A DNA stretch of 64,000 bases from Pomacea canaliculata (GCF_003073045.1 NC_037593.1:20701027-20765026); one strand, 5' to 3'. Positions 1-10,850 are shown, numbered from the stretch's first letter. The notes: generated from the sequence alone by a model not told the origin. Translations and numbers: made by a program.

Positions 1-332
1 TAAAAACTAGGAATCAAATTAATTGTTATCACCAATAAAAATAAATGTATCACAATAAATTCCATATAATTATAAGAAACTATAGATTACATTCTTGGAT
101 AGTAATTTTCACCTTAACAAAAGTATAATTTATCTAGAATCCTCAAACATTTGTAAATTTTCTTTTTAATTGTCCGTGCGCCTAATGCTGAAAGTTTTTT
201 TTTTAGACAGCAAAAAAAATCCATGTACACTCACACCACGAAGTACCAGCGCATCAGTTTTGTGTTTATTAAAAATGGATTACATATCTCTAAATGAGTC
301 TCTGGTGCTACTTCGGTTTTCTTTAAAAAAAA
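1..332. other. Left-edge part of UGT repeat unit 1, non-coding
   Basis: This AT-rich sequence aligns by eye with 7110-7400, 14640-14940 and 25530-25810, so it is the 5' flank of the repeat unit. Compared with unit 2 it lacks several hundred bases just before the small exon. I see no gene in it. Confidence 0.6.
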
Positions 333-591
333 TTATAATCTTGTTGGTCTCTGGTGTGAACCGAATGTACACTAAATGTTATTGTGTACCAGAGATCGCT
401 TGGAGGGGTGTGTAGCGTTTTCCAAAGCCCGGTGCTGACAAGACAAAGAACTGAACGCCCTGGCGGAAGCCATTGACGACTGCAGCCTTCCGGTCTGAAG
501 GACGAAAAATCGACAGAGAGCAAGTGTACACCGCCTCCGCTGGTGCACGGCGGATCGCCGAGGACGACTGCCGAGCAGGTGGGAGAACTAA
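333..591 (+). pseudogene. Degraded copy 1 of the small cysteine-rich terminal exon
   Basis: This is the unit-1 counterpart of the exon at 8194-8465. The same word order is visible (a TGTACACTAAATG start region, then GCCCTGGCGGAAGCCATTG, then GGAACTAAC-like end), but small insertions and deletions break the frame repeatedly, many of them in runs of the same base. It cannot be read as one protein as written. Either it is a decayed copy or the sequence here is poorly polished; the UGT copy in the same unit shows the same kind of error. A microsatellite and an AATAAA at 1088-1093 follow, as in the intact copy. Confidence 0.6.
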
Positions 592-704
592 CTCTACCCA
601 CCGGTGGCGACACGTTTTCACTACAGCTAACCGCGTTACCAGACACCACCGACGTCTGCAACCACTGCACTGCAGAGAATCCGCAACCCATCCTCATTCT
701 TCTT

Positions 705-1010
705 GTCTCACACATGCACACACACCCATGCACTCATACACACACACATGCACATCACACCACGCACATGCACTCATACACGCATACTCACATGCACTCT
801 CACACACACACACCTATGCACTCACATACACACATGCACACACATACATGCACTCACACACACATACACACATACCTATGCACTCATAGACACATACGCA
901 CAAGCACTCACACACACATGCACATACACATGCACACACACACATGCACTCACACACATGCACACACACATGCACACACATACTGCACTCACGCTCGCAC
1001 AACGCAATGT
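705..1010. repeat. CACACATG/CACTCA microsatellite in 3' UTR position, unit 1
   Basis: About 300 bp of imperfect CACACATGCACTCA-type repeat. The same tract follows the small exon in every unit (8586-8745, 19568-19745, 26827-26960), always between the stop codon and the AATAAA. It is longest in unit 1. The histidine/threonine-rich frames across it are simple-repeat translations, not genes. Confidence 0.95.
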
Positions 1011-1555
1011 GTGAGATACGAGTCAGTAATTATTCACTTCTATTTCTTTCTACATTTATGCCCTATGCAAAAGCAAAAAAGAAAGCAAATAAAATGCAGT
1101 GTGCAGATTAGCATTCAGTGTTTCTTTTTTCTTCAAATAATCTTTAGAATCGCCGACAGCTTTATATTGTTATTGTAACGAACGAAGAACTGCTTGAATA
1201 TGATTGCGTGTCCCTCTTATGTCTCCTTACTTTCAAGCTAATTTCAACCAAACTTAAATATAAATTACTTCGAAATTCTCTTTGCTGAGTGAATCAGTCT
1301 TATGTTGAGACCGAAGTTGAAAACCGTCTGTCAAGGCTCATTCATTTATTCGTGGTAATAATCACCGTGACATCAAAGTCATTGGACAAGTCGATCGTCT
1401 TCAAAATTTTTTTTTTTTTTTGACTGAAAGCAAAAACTAACGAAAAAAACAGACAAAAATAGCAGTACTATGTTTCTATCTGTTTTTCACTCCTAACTGA
1501 TACCTGAAATATAAATTCTACCAAGTTATACTGCGGCAATGACCCATGACCTTTA
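1011..1555. other. Unit 1 spacer after the microsatellite
   Basis: Contains the AATAAA (1088-1093) that would end the small-exon transcript, then AT-rich non-coding sequence shared with 8750-9300 and 19750-20320. No gene seen. Confidence 0.6.
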
Positions 1556-1557
1556 TA

Positions 1558-2082
1558 CAGTGTTCCCTCGTTTATCGCGGGGGATAGGTGCTATGATCAG
1601 CCGCGATAAACGAATTTTCCGCGAAGTAGGACATACATGCAATAATAATATATACATGTAAACATTATCATGTGAAAGTGTAAAGTAATATATTATCATG
1701 GTATAATACAGTAAAACAATAACAATTTACGTTGGTTAAAAAATTATAACTTTACTCAGAGAAAACCCCAAAAACTGATGCAACTGGCTGCGAGATGGGA
1801 GATAACAATCATGGCTCATCGCTTACGCATAGCAATGGATTTCTCATACACAGTTATTTCTTTCTATCTACACAATAACCATGTAGCTTAATAGAAATAC
1901 TAAACAGGCTACTTTTTCGTCTTTCCTGTTGAAATATCTCTGGTATTTTGTAAAATGATAATTCCCAGCGCGGAAGTATCGATCGATACTTCACTCAAAA
2001 AAAAAAAAAAAAAAAAACAACAAAAAAACCGCGAAGTAGTGAATCCGCGATATATGAATCGCGAAGTAGCGAGGGAACACTG
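1558..2082. mobile_element. 525-bp Tigger/pogo-type MITE with TA target duplication
   Basis: The ends are inverted (CAGTGTTCCCTCG at the left, CGAGGGAACACTG at the right) and flanked by TA at 1556-1557 and 2083-2084. Units 2 and 3 have an uninterrupted TATATATA-CC sequence at this site, so it inserted only in unit 1. Sub-terminal motifs (TTTATCGCGG, CCGCGATAAACG, CGCGAAGTAG) and the TA duplication fit the Tigger/pogo branch of Tc1/mariner. No transposase is encoded. A related copy, opened by another element, lies at 46986-49037. Confidence 0.88.
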
Positions 2083-2084
2083 TA

Positions 2085-3319
2085 TGCCAATCCCTCTCTC
2101 TCGCAATCTTTCTGTCACACACGCACTAAGAGAGAGAGAGCGAAGAACCTAGAAAGCACAGGTTGACAGGTCGACCGCAAAATTCAAGTTAGAGACTGGG
2201 AAATTGCTACGCGAGAACAATGTACGCATGAACAGTACAGCTACTTCTGAATTTCATCCTCCGACAATGAAAGTGTATTGTTTATTTTCACTTGTATTTC
2301 AAAACTCTACAGTTATCTAAGAGCAGTGTCAAATGGCAAAGCACACAAAAAAAATGGCCGGCTAGGGTCGACTTCTTCTTAGTTCTGACCTTGGATATAT
2401 CGAACAAAAAGTCACACACAAAAAATACAGTTCTTTCTTTCAGTTTCAATACGGAACTCTAAAGAGATTTATTCATTTGTAGTCAAAAAATAGAAATGAA
2501 AAGTCAAGCATCGTCACTATTTGACAGGGAAGGTGGACTTGTATGAAAGCACAAGACTGTTTCGCGACACTGTGCCATCTTGAGCGAAGCTTGCCATTAG
2601 GGTGACCTAGTGGTTCCACCCATCTCATCATGGAAGCATTTTACTGCCCCAAACGCCATCACATCAGACGACATCACCTCATCCATGAGCATCTCATTGA
2701 CTGTACCAGTGATATGAGCAGCTGGCTTGCTCAGACTCATTACAAGAACCAATCAACCCATGTAAACAGCAGATTCACCACAACACACACCAGTAAGCAT
2801 CACACCTGTAAATCAACCTTTTCCCACCAAAAACTTTTTCTTTGATCGCTTCTTTCTTGCATACTTTTCTTTCAATAAATCAAACTGAAAACTGACTATT
2901 GTGCATATAATTGTTTTCTTCTGAATGGATACCTGCGCATTACAAATAGACATCATCTTCATCTGTTACCAGGGATTCGAAAGCAAAAACGTCAGTTTAG
3001 AATGAATTCACGTTGTAGACTAACGGGACGTTTACTAAATTCTGTCAGTAGCATGAGCAATGTCAGTGTCAAACTATGTGGCACTAGTACCCAAGGACAT
3101 GCGAGTTGTGTGTGCTCTCCCATACAACAGCGCTAGAAAAATACTGTCACGGGTACTTGCTCAACTGCTCTGTCGCCTAAAGGCTACACTATCTGGGTTA
3201 CAGAAGTGAGCTGTCATAACCTCGAGTAATTTTATCTAGGTCCTTTGCCACGGTCTGTTGCCTCACTTGTCCCTAGCGGTAACAAAGAAAGATACAGTTA
3301 CAGTTAAGGCTCGTGTAAC
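2085..3319. other. Unit 1 spacer between MITEs
   Basis: Non-coding sequence conserved with 9325-10842 and 20330-21913. It includes a purine-rich AGAGAGAGAGCGAAG stretch and an AATAAA (TTTCAATAAATC near 2870). I see no protein-coding signal and no shared frame between units. Confidence 0.5.
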
Positions 3320-3327
3320 ACTTTGAC

Positions 3328-3512
3328 CTAGTTCTTAACCTTGTTTGAGGTACCGAACCCACAAGTTTCATATGCACATTCACCGAACCCTTTTTTAGTG
3401 TCATCACGAATTGGGGGTGTGTCTTGACCTCCGTGGTGGAGGCTCCGCCGAACCCCTGAGATCGACTCACCGAACCCCTAGGGTTCGATCGAACACCGGT
3501 TAAGAACCACTG
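3328..3512. mobile_element. 185-bp hAT-type MITE, unit 1
   Basis: The right end reads GGTTAAGAACCACTG and the left end is a decayed inverse of it (CTAGTTCTTAACC). The repeat GGGGTTCG (minus strand) fills the interior. An 8-bp duplication ACTTAGAC (3513-3520) has a one-base variant ACTTTGAC at 3320-3327. Eight-base duplications and CAGTGGTTCT-like ends are characteristic of hAT transposons. The same element sits at the same site in all four units. Confidence 0.82.
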
Positions 3513-3536
3513 ACTTAGACGGTTATTATAACCAAG

Positions 3537-3712
3537 CAGGGCTTCTGCTAAGGCTAAATTCTTTAGGGTCCCAGGGACCCCTTCTTCAGATTTTTTAAGG
3601 GGTCCCTGTTCTTCTCCCAAATTTGAAGGGGACCCCATTGACGAAAATTGAAGGGGTCCTCCCAACTTTTAATGCGTACTGTACGCAATTTTTTGCGTAA
3701 GCAGAAGCCCTG
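3537..3712. mobile_element. 176-bp MITE with CAGGGCTTCTGCT ends, unit 1
   Basis: Perfect 13-bp inverted ends (CAGGGCTTCTGCT / AGCAGAAGCCCTG), flanked by ACCAAG at 3531-3536 and 3713-3718. Units 3 and 4 are empty at this site. Its two halves match the two ends of the 1.54-kb element at 47397-48936, so it looks like an internal-deletion derivative. I cannot assign the superfamily; the short duplication and CAG...CTG ends would suit hAT or a relative. Confidence 0.85.
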
Positions 3713-3718
3713 ACCAAG

Positions 3719-4117
3719 TCAGGCCCCAGGCGCTTTCTTTAGACAGATTCTCAGTAGATAGTTACCTGCTCCAAACGCGCGTTCATAAAAATTTCTTCAT
3801 TTTATTTGATTACCCTAATATGTATTTATATTTGTACATCGCTTTTATGAGCTGCGGACTGCTTTGTTTTATCTACAAAACTGGTAGCTTCGGTTTGATG
3901 CTGAATCGCATGCACATCGTTGTTCAACTGGCACCGGAAAGCGACACTCCCATCCCATCCCATCCCTGCTTGTGAGGGCATCCACCTTGGGTTGTAGAGG
4001 GGAAAGTGCGCTCTAGAGCTACTTAATACTACTACTGACTGCAGGCTGTGTGTCTTTGTGTGAGTTTGGTTGAATACAACACGAAAGTATTAATTAAGCA
4101 CACATCATTTGTTGCAG
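3719..4117 (+). other. UGT copy 1 upstream region with 3' splice site
   Basis: Conserved with 11240-11618 and 22115-22524. It ends in CATTTGTTGCAG, a plausible acceptor 10 bases before the UGT start codon, so this stretch probably holds the promoter, a 5' UTR exon and its intron. I cannot place the donor. Confidence 0.45.
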
Positions 4118-4127
4118 GATTCACACA

Positions 4128-5641
4128 ATGAAACGCACGACAGCGTGTTGGCATCTGTGTTTGTGTGTCATGATGATGTTCTCGGCATCGTGCGAAACCA
4201 AGCGTGTCATGCTGATGCCACTCCCTATTTCAAGTCATGCCGTCATGCACTTGACGCTCGCGGATGCATTGACGGCCAAAGGTCACGAAGTGTGGGTCGT
4301 TCTGTCTACCGACGTCGTCATAAAGGGTTACCATGACCTGAAGGGAGTGCACATCATCGAGTACACCACCAACATCTCCATGCAAGACGACAATGTCGTG
4401 CCTTTTCTTTTGAAGCCATATTTCGAGGGGAGAGAACCAGAAATAGAGAATCACATCCAGTTGATGTGGCAGCTGAACGACGAGATCATGACCAACCAGT
4501 CTCTGTTTCAGACAATGCGAGATGCCAAGCCAGATCTCTTCGTGTACGACGATGGTAATCATCAGAGAATCTACCTTATCTTCGCCTACAGGATGGGGGT
4601 ACCTTTTGCCGGCATGCACTTCGCACAGGACCCCTTCTTCCGCAGAATTCCTTTTTCTCCCGCCGTCGACCCCATCGAGTTCCTTCCCCTCGGCCAGAAC
4701 ATGACCTTCGCTGAGCGTTTGAACAACTTTCTGTCCTATGTATCTCTCTACAAGGGGCATCCTCTCTGTCGGAAAATGCCGTGGAGTTGTATGCACCTGA
4801 GATGCCCTATATTCATGACTATGTGGGAGCCAAGGCGGAGTGTACTGTCTGTGCATGACCATTTTCTGGACTATCCTCGACCATCTTTACCAATACTAAA
4901 GTCATTGGCGGGATAGCGGCTTCGCCAGCAAAACCTCTGTCTGCGGATCTTCAGGAATTCATGGACAACGCCAAGGACTTGTCGTCATTGTTTCCTTCGG
5001 CTCTCTCGTTCTCGACTTGCCCGAGGCGCTGTCAGCAAATTGCTGTCGGCTCTGGAGAGCGTGCCTATGAAAGCTGTGTTTCGTGCCAACAGGACATCAC
5101 CAGACCCAGGGAGAATTTTGATCATGCCTTGATACCACAAAATGACCTCCTGGCTCACCCCAAACTGCAAGGTCTTGTGACCCACAGTGGAACCAGCAGC
5201 CAGGCCAAGCGTTGTATCACGCTGTGCCAATGCTCAGCATCCGTTTTTTTTACGACCAGTTCTACAACGCCGAGAGAGTTCGACAGAAAGGCTTCGGCTG
5301 ACATTGGACCTGCGCACTGCGAAAGTGTCGGACATTGTCAGCGCCCTAATGACTTTGTGGAAAAGCTCGGCCTACCGCGACGCCATCGCCCGCGCGTCTC
5401 ACCTCTTCCGCGACCAGATGGGTGTGCCGGCAGAACGAGGCGCCTACTGGCTTGATCACGTGATGAAATATGGCGGCGGTTACATGAGGTCTGCGGGCCA
5501 AGAGATTCCACTGTATCAGTTCTTATTACTCGACGTTGTCTTCTTCATCGTCGCTGCGCTTATTGTTTCTTTGTGTTTGATGTCTGCTGCACTTGGTGTT
5601 ACTGGCAAAAGTTCTTTCAACGAAAATCAAAAGCTGACTAA
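4128..5641 (+). pseudogene. UGT: UDP-glycosyltransferase copy 1, frame broken
   Basis: The sequence follows the intact copy at 22535-24061 from start to stop. It is open for about 220 codons and then shifts. The breaks I checked around 4770-4855 are single-base losses inside doubled letters (CC to C, AA to A, TT to T, GG to G); more follow through the signature region, and the frame at the membrane tail is shifted once more. The last in-frame part (about 5350-5590) still gives the conserved tail. The stop aligned with the intact copy is at 5639-5641. By sequence it is a pseudogene, but the pattern is what uncorrected homopolymer errors produce, so a working UGT is possible. AATAAA signals follow near 5721 and 6137. 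Confidence 0.8.
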
Positions 5642-6508
5642 AAACGAAATCTTAAAACAATTTTGAGATCGTGATCAGAAGAAGAAAAACGTCGAGTTCT
5701 GGGAAAAGGCAAAGAAACAAAATAAAACGTTGATGTAGTTCGTTGACTGGCCACCACCGCCACATCAGTCGATGACGTGCACACCGGACACCCGACCGCC
5801 GCGTCACAGCATTATCATCAGTAGTGACATGTCACGTGATCTTCCTCGTAAACAACAATAAATGGCACAAGCCAAATCTATAAGTAAACAAAACAAAAAC
5901 GGAAAGAACGAAAGAAGAAGCGCATATATCTGAAGAGGAGCAAGATCAGGAGATCAGACCAAGGCTCTTACGGACTGGGTACTCTCCATCTTGATTAACC
6001 AATTAACCTTTAACTTCTATTTTAACCAGGGAGAAATAATCTTCGACAGTAGCCTTATAAGCTAACTTATCATGTACCCCGTACACATCTAATCTCGATG
6101 TCTTGTAATGTTGTGTTTCTATACACCAGTTAAAAAAATAAAGTACTGACACTTTATTCTTGTCTGCACAGCTTTTATTTCTCCCTCAGCCACATACTCT
6201 AAAGTTGATGAGGCCTTGACCCACTCACTCCATATACAGTCGGTACGTCTGTTTAGGGATCATTTTAGTGTGGGGGCTACTCGCCTACCCCAGCCATATG
6301 GAGTAGGTATCCATCGCCGACAGCTGGGTCCACTGGGGAAAGTTCGCTGAACCATAAGGGTATCGAACTGGGATCTCTAACTTTACAGCAGACAACGTGA
6401 GAAATCTTTAGTGTGATTTCTCGCAGTTTATTTATTGCCGACTGAGACAATGAAAGGCACGTATTTTAAGCGCCATCGACAAGAGGGCGGAGAATCAGTG
6501 TCCATTAA
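5642..6508. other. UGT copy 1 downstream region with SINE-like segment
   Basis: Holds the 3' UTR with AATAAA at 5721-5726 and 6137-6142. Then, at about 6225-6385, comes a segment repeated after every UGT. On the minus strand it contains AGTTCGATACC, close to a pol III B box, but no clear A box. It may be a tRNA-derived SINE remnant; I hold this weakly. Confidence 0.4.
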
Positions 6509-6510
6509 TA

Positions 6511-6995
6511 CAGGTAGTCCTCGGGTTACGACGGTCTCGAGTTACGTCGTTTCGTGGTTACGACGCTTTATATTACGGTCATTCCGACTTACGAGGTCAG
6601 TGCATCAAAGAAAAGAAGGCCATCACCATGGAGGTGAAAGTATATATCATAAGGCAATCTGAGAAGGGGGAGACAGCAACAGAAATTGGCAGGTCATTAG
6701 GACTTAGTCGTTCCACTGTCGCTACGATTATCAAGATAAAGATCGCATCCTTGAACACGTGACAGGATCTGCTCCTATGAAGGCGACAGTGATAACAAAG
6801 CGTAGTGTACTGCACACTATTTTACTGTACTTATGTTTATTGATAATTATGTAGGTTGCTGTGTTAGGATAGGTGTTTGGATAGGCTAAGTGTTTGCAGT
6901 ACAGTACTGTCTGAACGTATGATCCGACTTACGTCGAAATTCGGCTTACGACGCCGCGTAAGAATGGATCAACGTCGTAAGTCGAGGACTACCTG
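6511..6995 (+). mobile_element. 485-bp Tigger-like MITE with transposase N-terminus, unit 1
   Basis: Inverted ends CAGGTAGTCCTCG / CGAGGACTACCTG flanked by TA on both sides. From 6628 the plus strand encodes MEVKVYIIRQSEKGETATEI, followed by GRSLGLSRSTVATIIK. This is the first helix-turn-helix of a Tigger/CENP-B-like transposase; the rest of the enzyme is missing. Copies lie after UGT 2 (14050-14532) and UGT 3 (24924-25422), and fragments at 15994-16207 and 32563-32612. Confidence 0.9.
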
Positions 6996-6997
6996 TA

Positions 6998-8193
6998 CTT
7001 AACAAAAATAAACAAGAGTAAACGTTGCTATCCTGAAAACCGTTAAAATAATTCTGACCAGGTATGTATAGTTGTCTGCTTTTATTAAATAAAGATTTTA
7101 AAAGACTATGTGAATGCAAATTGATTTTGTATCGCCAATTTAAAATAAGATTCTGTATCACTAATTTTAAATTCCATATATTAAGGAACTGTATACATTA
7201 CATCCTTGGAAGTAATTTTCCCCTTCACAAAAATGGTATTATCTAGAAATTTATCTAGAATCCTCAAACATTTTGTAAAAAATTGTTCTTTTTTGTAATT
7301 GTCTATGTGCCTAATGCATGTAACTTTTTTAAAGACAGCAAAATCCATGCACCCCAACGAAGTAGCAGCACACCAGTTTTGTATTTATAAATGGATTTAC
7401 CTATATGGAGTCTGTCAGGAACGCTGTTTTTGATCACACTTTCACTCACTACACGCACGCATCCCCTTGCGTGTTCTTTCAATCACATATCACAAAGATT
7501 TGTCGTGGGCAACAAAACTTTAAATCAATCAACATTACCTAAATATAAATACAAAGTCCGTAGGTCTTCCACACAGCGACCTGTAACTCCATACTGTCGT
7601 ATGTTTTGAATAAATCGTTAGTCTTAGTTACTCACACCCAAAATGAAATCCTCCTTGAATTGCACATACACAAGTTCCCCAAAACGGACAATCCATTCAC
7701 TCTGTCCGCTACTCTTCCTTTCTCCCAACCGTCTGTGTATCCACACGTACAGTCAGACAGCTCCTCAGTTTTCCGTCCGTCCTTTCTCTCTCCAAAAATT
7801 TTCTCCGTCCGCTTGTCATCACCTCTCCGGCGGTTACTTTGGGATTCCACACTCCCAATGAGTCCCTTCGTAGTTCCTTGACTGGGTAAGCAACTAATTT
7901 ACTTATTACCGGTCCCTGTATCCACATGTACAGTCAGACCACTTTCACGCCTGTCCTTTCTATATCTCGTCTCCCGTCGTCTGCTTCTTCCAAAAATTTT
8001 CACTCTCCCCACAATCTAAAACTACGTCATAAAATGACGTCGTGTTCTGACGCTAAACACGACGCAACCAAAAAGACTCTCGGATACTGGTAAGGGCAAT
8101 AATCTCTGACAAACAACAGACAGGGGCAACAACCCCCTGTTCCTAACAGACTGGTCCGTGACAGAGTCTCTGTGCTACTTTCGTTTCTTTTAG
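6998..8193. other. Flank between unit 1 MITE and the small exon
   Basis: AT-rich sequence continuing into the 5' side of the small exon. A frame at 7391-7609 starts with a hydrophobic stretch and recurs at 14926-15144, but it is conserved no better than the surrounding DNA. The last bases (TTTCGTTTCTTTTAG) form a good splice acceptor for the exon that follows. Confidence 0.5.
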
Positions 8194-8465
8194 CAAAAAA
8201 TATAATCTTGTTTGTGTCCCTGGGTGAGACCGAATGTACACTAAATGTTGTTGTTGGTGACCAGAGATGTGTGGAGTGGGTGTGTAGTGGTTTTCCAAAG
8301 CACGGTGCTGACAAGGACAAGAACTGTAACGCCCTGGCGGAAGCCATTGACGACTGCAGGCGGTTCCCGGGTCTGAAGGAGAAGATCGACGAGAGCAAGT
8401 GCTACACCGGCCTCCGCTGGGTGCAGGCGGATCGCGAGGACGAATGTCCGAGGGTGGAGAAGTAA
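8194..8465 (+). CDS. Terminal exon of an unrecognised small cysteine-rich protein (best copy)
   Basis: A polypyrimidine-AG acceptor (ends 8193) opens an exon that reads in frame for about 90 codons to TAA at 8463-8465. The exon starts inside a codon, so at least one upstream exon is needed; no ATG lies in frame. The product has seven cysteines in this part, spaced 10, 4, 13, 9, 14 and 14 residues apart. A charged, helix-prone middle (CNALAEAIDDCRRFPGLKEK) precedes CYTGLRWVQADRED. The C-terminal half has coding-like GC content against an AT-rich background. The number of cysteines suggests a secreted, disulfide-bonded protein; that is inference. I do not recognise the family. The exon is repeated with every UGT unit, in the same orientation. 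The 3' UTR has a long microsatellite and AATAAA at 8823-8828. Confidence 0.6.
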
Positions 8466-8585
8466 CTCTACCCACCGGGTGGCGACAGGCGTTTCCCTAC
8501 ACGCTAACGGGCGGTTAGCCAGACACCAGTGACGTCTGCAACCACTCACTGCAGAGGATCCCGTAACCCAATCCTCATTCTTTGT

Positions 8586-8745
8586 CTCACACATGCACAC
8601 ACACCCATGCACTCATACACGCATACGCACATGCACTCACACACACATGCACTCACACACACATGCCCTCACATACATGCTCACACACACACATACACTC
8701 ACACACACATGCACTCACTTACATGCACTCACATACGCACATGTG
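8586..8745. repeat. CACACATG microsatellite, unit 2
   Basis: About 160 bp of CACACATGCACTCA-type repeat in the 3' UTR position of the small exon. Confidence 0.95.
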
Positions 8746-8822
8746 TGAGATACGAGTCAATGAATTATTCACTTCTATTTTCTTTCTAAATTTATGCCGC
8801 TATGCAAAACCAAAAAGAAAGC

Positions 8823-8828
8823 AATAAA
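8823..8828 (+). terminator. AATAAA poly(A) signal of the small-exon transcript
   Basis: AATAAA about 360 bases after the stop codon. The same GCAATAAAATGCAGTG context is kept at 19825-19830, and with one extra base at 1088-1093. Conservation between units supports a genuine 3' end here. Confidence 0.5.
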
Positions 8829-10138
8829 ATGCAGTGTGCAGATTACCATTAAGTGTTCTTTTTTTTTAAATTAATCTTTAAAACGTGACGGCTTTATATT
8901 GTTATTGTAACGAACGAAGAACTGTTGAATATGATTTGTGTGTCCTCTTTATGTCTCCTTACTGTTCAAGCTAATTTCAACCAACTTCAATATATATTAC
9001 TTCGAAATTTCTCTTTGCTGAGTTTAGTCAGTCTTAGATGTTGAGACCGGTAAGTTGAAACCGTCTGTCGAGGCGCATCCATTATGCTGTTGGTAATATG
9101 TCACCGTGACATCAAAGTCATGTGGACAAGTCGATTCGTCCTTCATAGTTTTTTTGTTTGTTTGTTTTTTTTGACAGAAAGCAAAAACTAACGAAAAAAC
9201 AGACAAAAATAGCAGTACTATGTTTCTATCTGTTTATCACTCCTAACTGACACCTGAAATATAAATTCTACCAAGTTATATACTGCGGCAATGACCTATG
9301 ACCTTTATATATATATATACCAATCGCTCTCGCAATCTTTCTGTCACACACGCACTAAGAGAGAGCGAAGAACCTAGAAAGCACACGTTGACAGGTCGAC
9401 CACAAAATTCAAGTTTGAGGACTACGAGGGAAATTGCTACGCGAGAACAAGGTACGCATGATACAGTACAGCTACTTCTGAATTTCATCCTCTGACAATG
9501 AAAGTGTATTGTTTATTTTCACTTGTATTTCCAACTCTTACAGTTATCTAAGAGCAGTGTCAAATGGCAAAGCACACAAAAAATGGCCGGCTAGGGTCGA
9601 CTTCTTCTTAGTTCTGACTACGGATATATCGAACAAAAGTCACACACAAAATACAGTTCTTTCTTTCAGTTTCAATACGGAACACTAACAGAGATTTTAT
9701 TTCATTTTGTAGTCAAAAAATAGTAAATGAAAAGTCAGCATCGTCACTATTTGACAAGAAGTGGACTTGTATGAAAGCACAAGACTGTTTCGCTGACACA
9801 GCCATCTTGAGCGAAAGCTTGCCATTAGGGGTGACTAGTGATTCCACTATCTCATCATGGGAGCATTTTACTGCCCCAAACGCATCACATCACACGATCA
9901 CCTCATCCCATGAGCATCTAACTGGCTGTACCAGTGATATGAGCAGCTGGCTTCCTCAGACTCATTACAAGAACCAATCAACCCATGTAAACAGCAGATT
10001 CACCACAACACACACCAGTAAGCATCACACCTGTAAATCAACCTTTTCCCACCAAAAAAATTTTCTTTGATCGCTTCTTTCTTGCATACTTTTCTTTCAA
10101 TAAATCAAACTGAAAACTCTGACTATTGTGCATATAAT
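8829..10138. other. Unit 2 spacer
   Basis: Non-coding sequence shared with 1094-2940 minus the unit-1 MITE. It includes a short TA run at 9306-9319, which is the empty site of that MITE. No gene seen. Confidence 0.5.
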
Positions 10139-10330
10139 AGTTTCGAAAAAAACTGAAGACCCATCTGTTTATTTAAGACAGAATTAAACAACCCAGCAAC
10201 ACTTCTGTCTTTATTTTTACTTTTCTGGTGTTTTATATATTTGTTCACTTTATCTTTTTCTTCTTTTTTATTTCTTTTTTTGTTTGCTTGTTGTTGTTTT
10301 TTTTGTTTGTTTCTTTCTGTGCAACGAGCA
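10139..10330 (+). mobile_element. 5'-truncated LINE 3' end, only in unit 2
   Basis: About 190 bp interrupts the GCATATAAT...TTCTTCTGAATGG sequence that is continuous in units 1 and 3. Near its left end it reads FRKKLKTHLFI then stop, a typical C-terminus of CR1/L2/Jockey-type reverse transcriptases. A T-rich 3' region follows. I find no clear target duplication; a few host bases seem lost at the right junction. Confidence 0.55.
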
Positions 10331-10842
10331 TTCTTCTGAATGGATACCTGCGCATTATAAATAGACATCATCATCATCATCATCTGTTACCAGGGATTCG
10401 AAAGCAATAACGTCAGTTTAGAATGAATTCACGTTGTAGACTAACGGGACGTTTACTAAATTCTGTCAGTAGCATGAGCAATGTCAGTGTCAAAATATGT
10501 CGCACTATATTACCTTATGAATAAACGCTATCAAAACATGTCGCACTACACTATCTAATAAACAAATATTGTCCGAAGAAAGAAGCGATGCCATGTACCT
10601 ACAGTACCTAAGGACATGCGAGTTGTGTGTGCTCTCCCCTACAACAGAGCTAGAAAAACACATATACTGTCACGGGTACTTGCTCAATTGCTCTGTCGCC
10701 TCAAGGCTACACTATCAGGGTTAGAGAAGTGAGCTGACCTGACATCGAGTATTTTCATCTAGGTCCTTCGCCACATTATGTTGCCTCACTTGTCCCTAGC
10801 GGTAACAAAGAAAGATACAGTTACAGCTAACGCTCATGTAAC
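10331..10842. other. Unit 2 spacer
   Basis: Shared unit sequence with an extra 80-base AT-rich stretch near 10500-10580, also echoed in unit 4. No gene seen. Confidence 0.4.
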
Positions 10843-10850
10843 ACTTAGAC

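Noticed and set aside
473-1178. His/Thr-rich or Cys/Val-rich frames over the CACACATG tracts (also at 8529-8827, 19511-19829, 26769-27066)
   Set aside because: Translations of a simple repeat; they differ in every unit.
4230-4862. Minus-strand frames of about 210 codons opposite the UGTs (also 11732-12370, 22637-23275)
   Set aside because: Antisense shadows of the UGT coding strand; no start context or domain.
6350-6385. tRNA gene on the minus strand
   Set aside because: Only a B-box-like word is present; no cloverleaf can be drawn.
7391-7609. Signal-peptide-like frame (MDLPIWSLSGTLFLI...) repeated at 14926-15144
   Set aside because: Recurs only because the whole unit is duplicated; differences between copies change amino acids freely, and no splice donor fits convincingly. 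Could be revisited if transcripts of the small exon start here.
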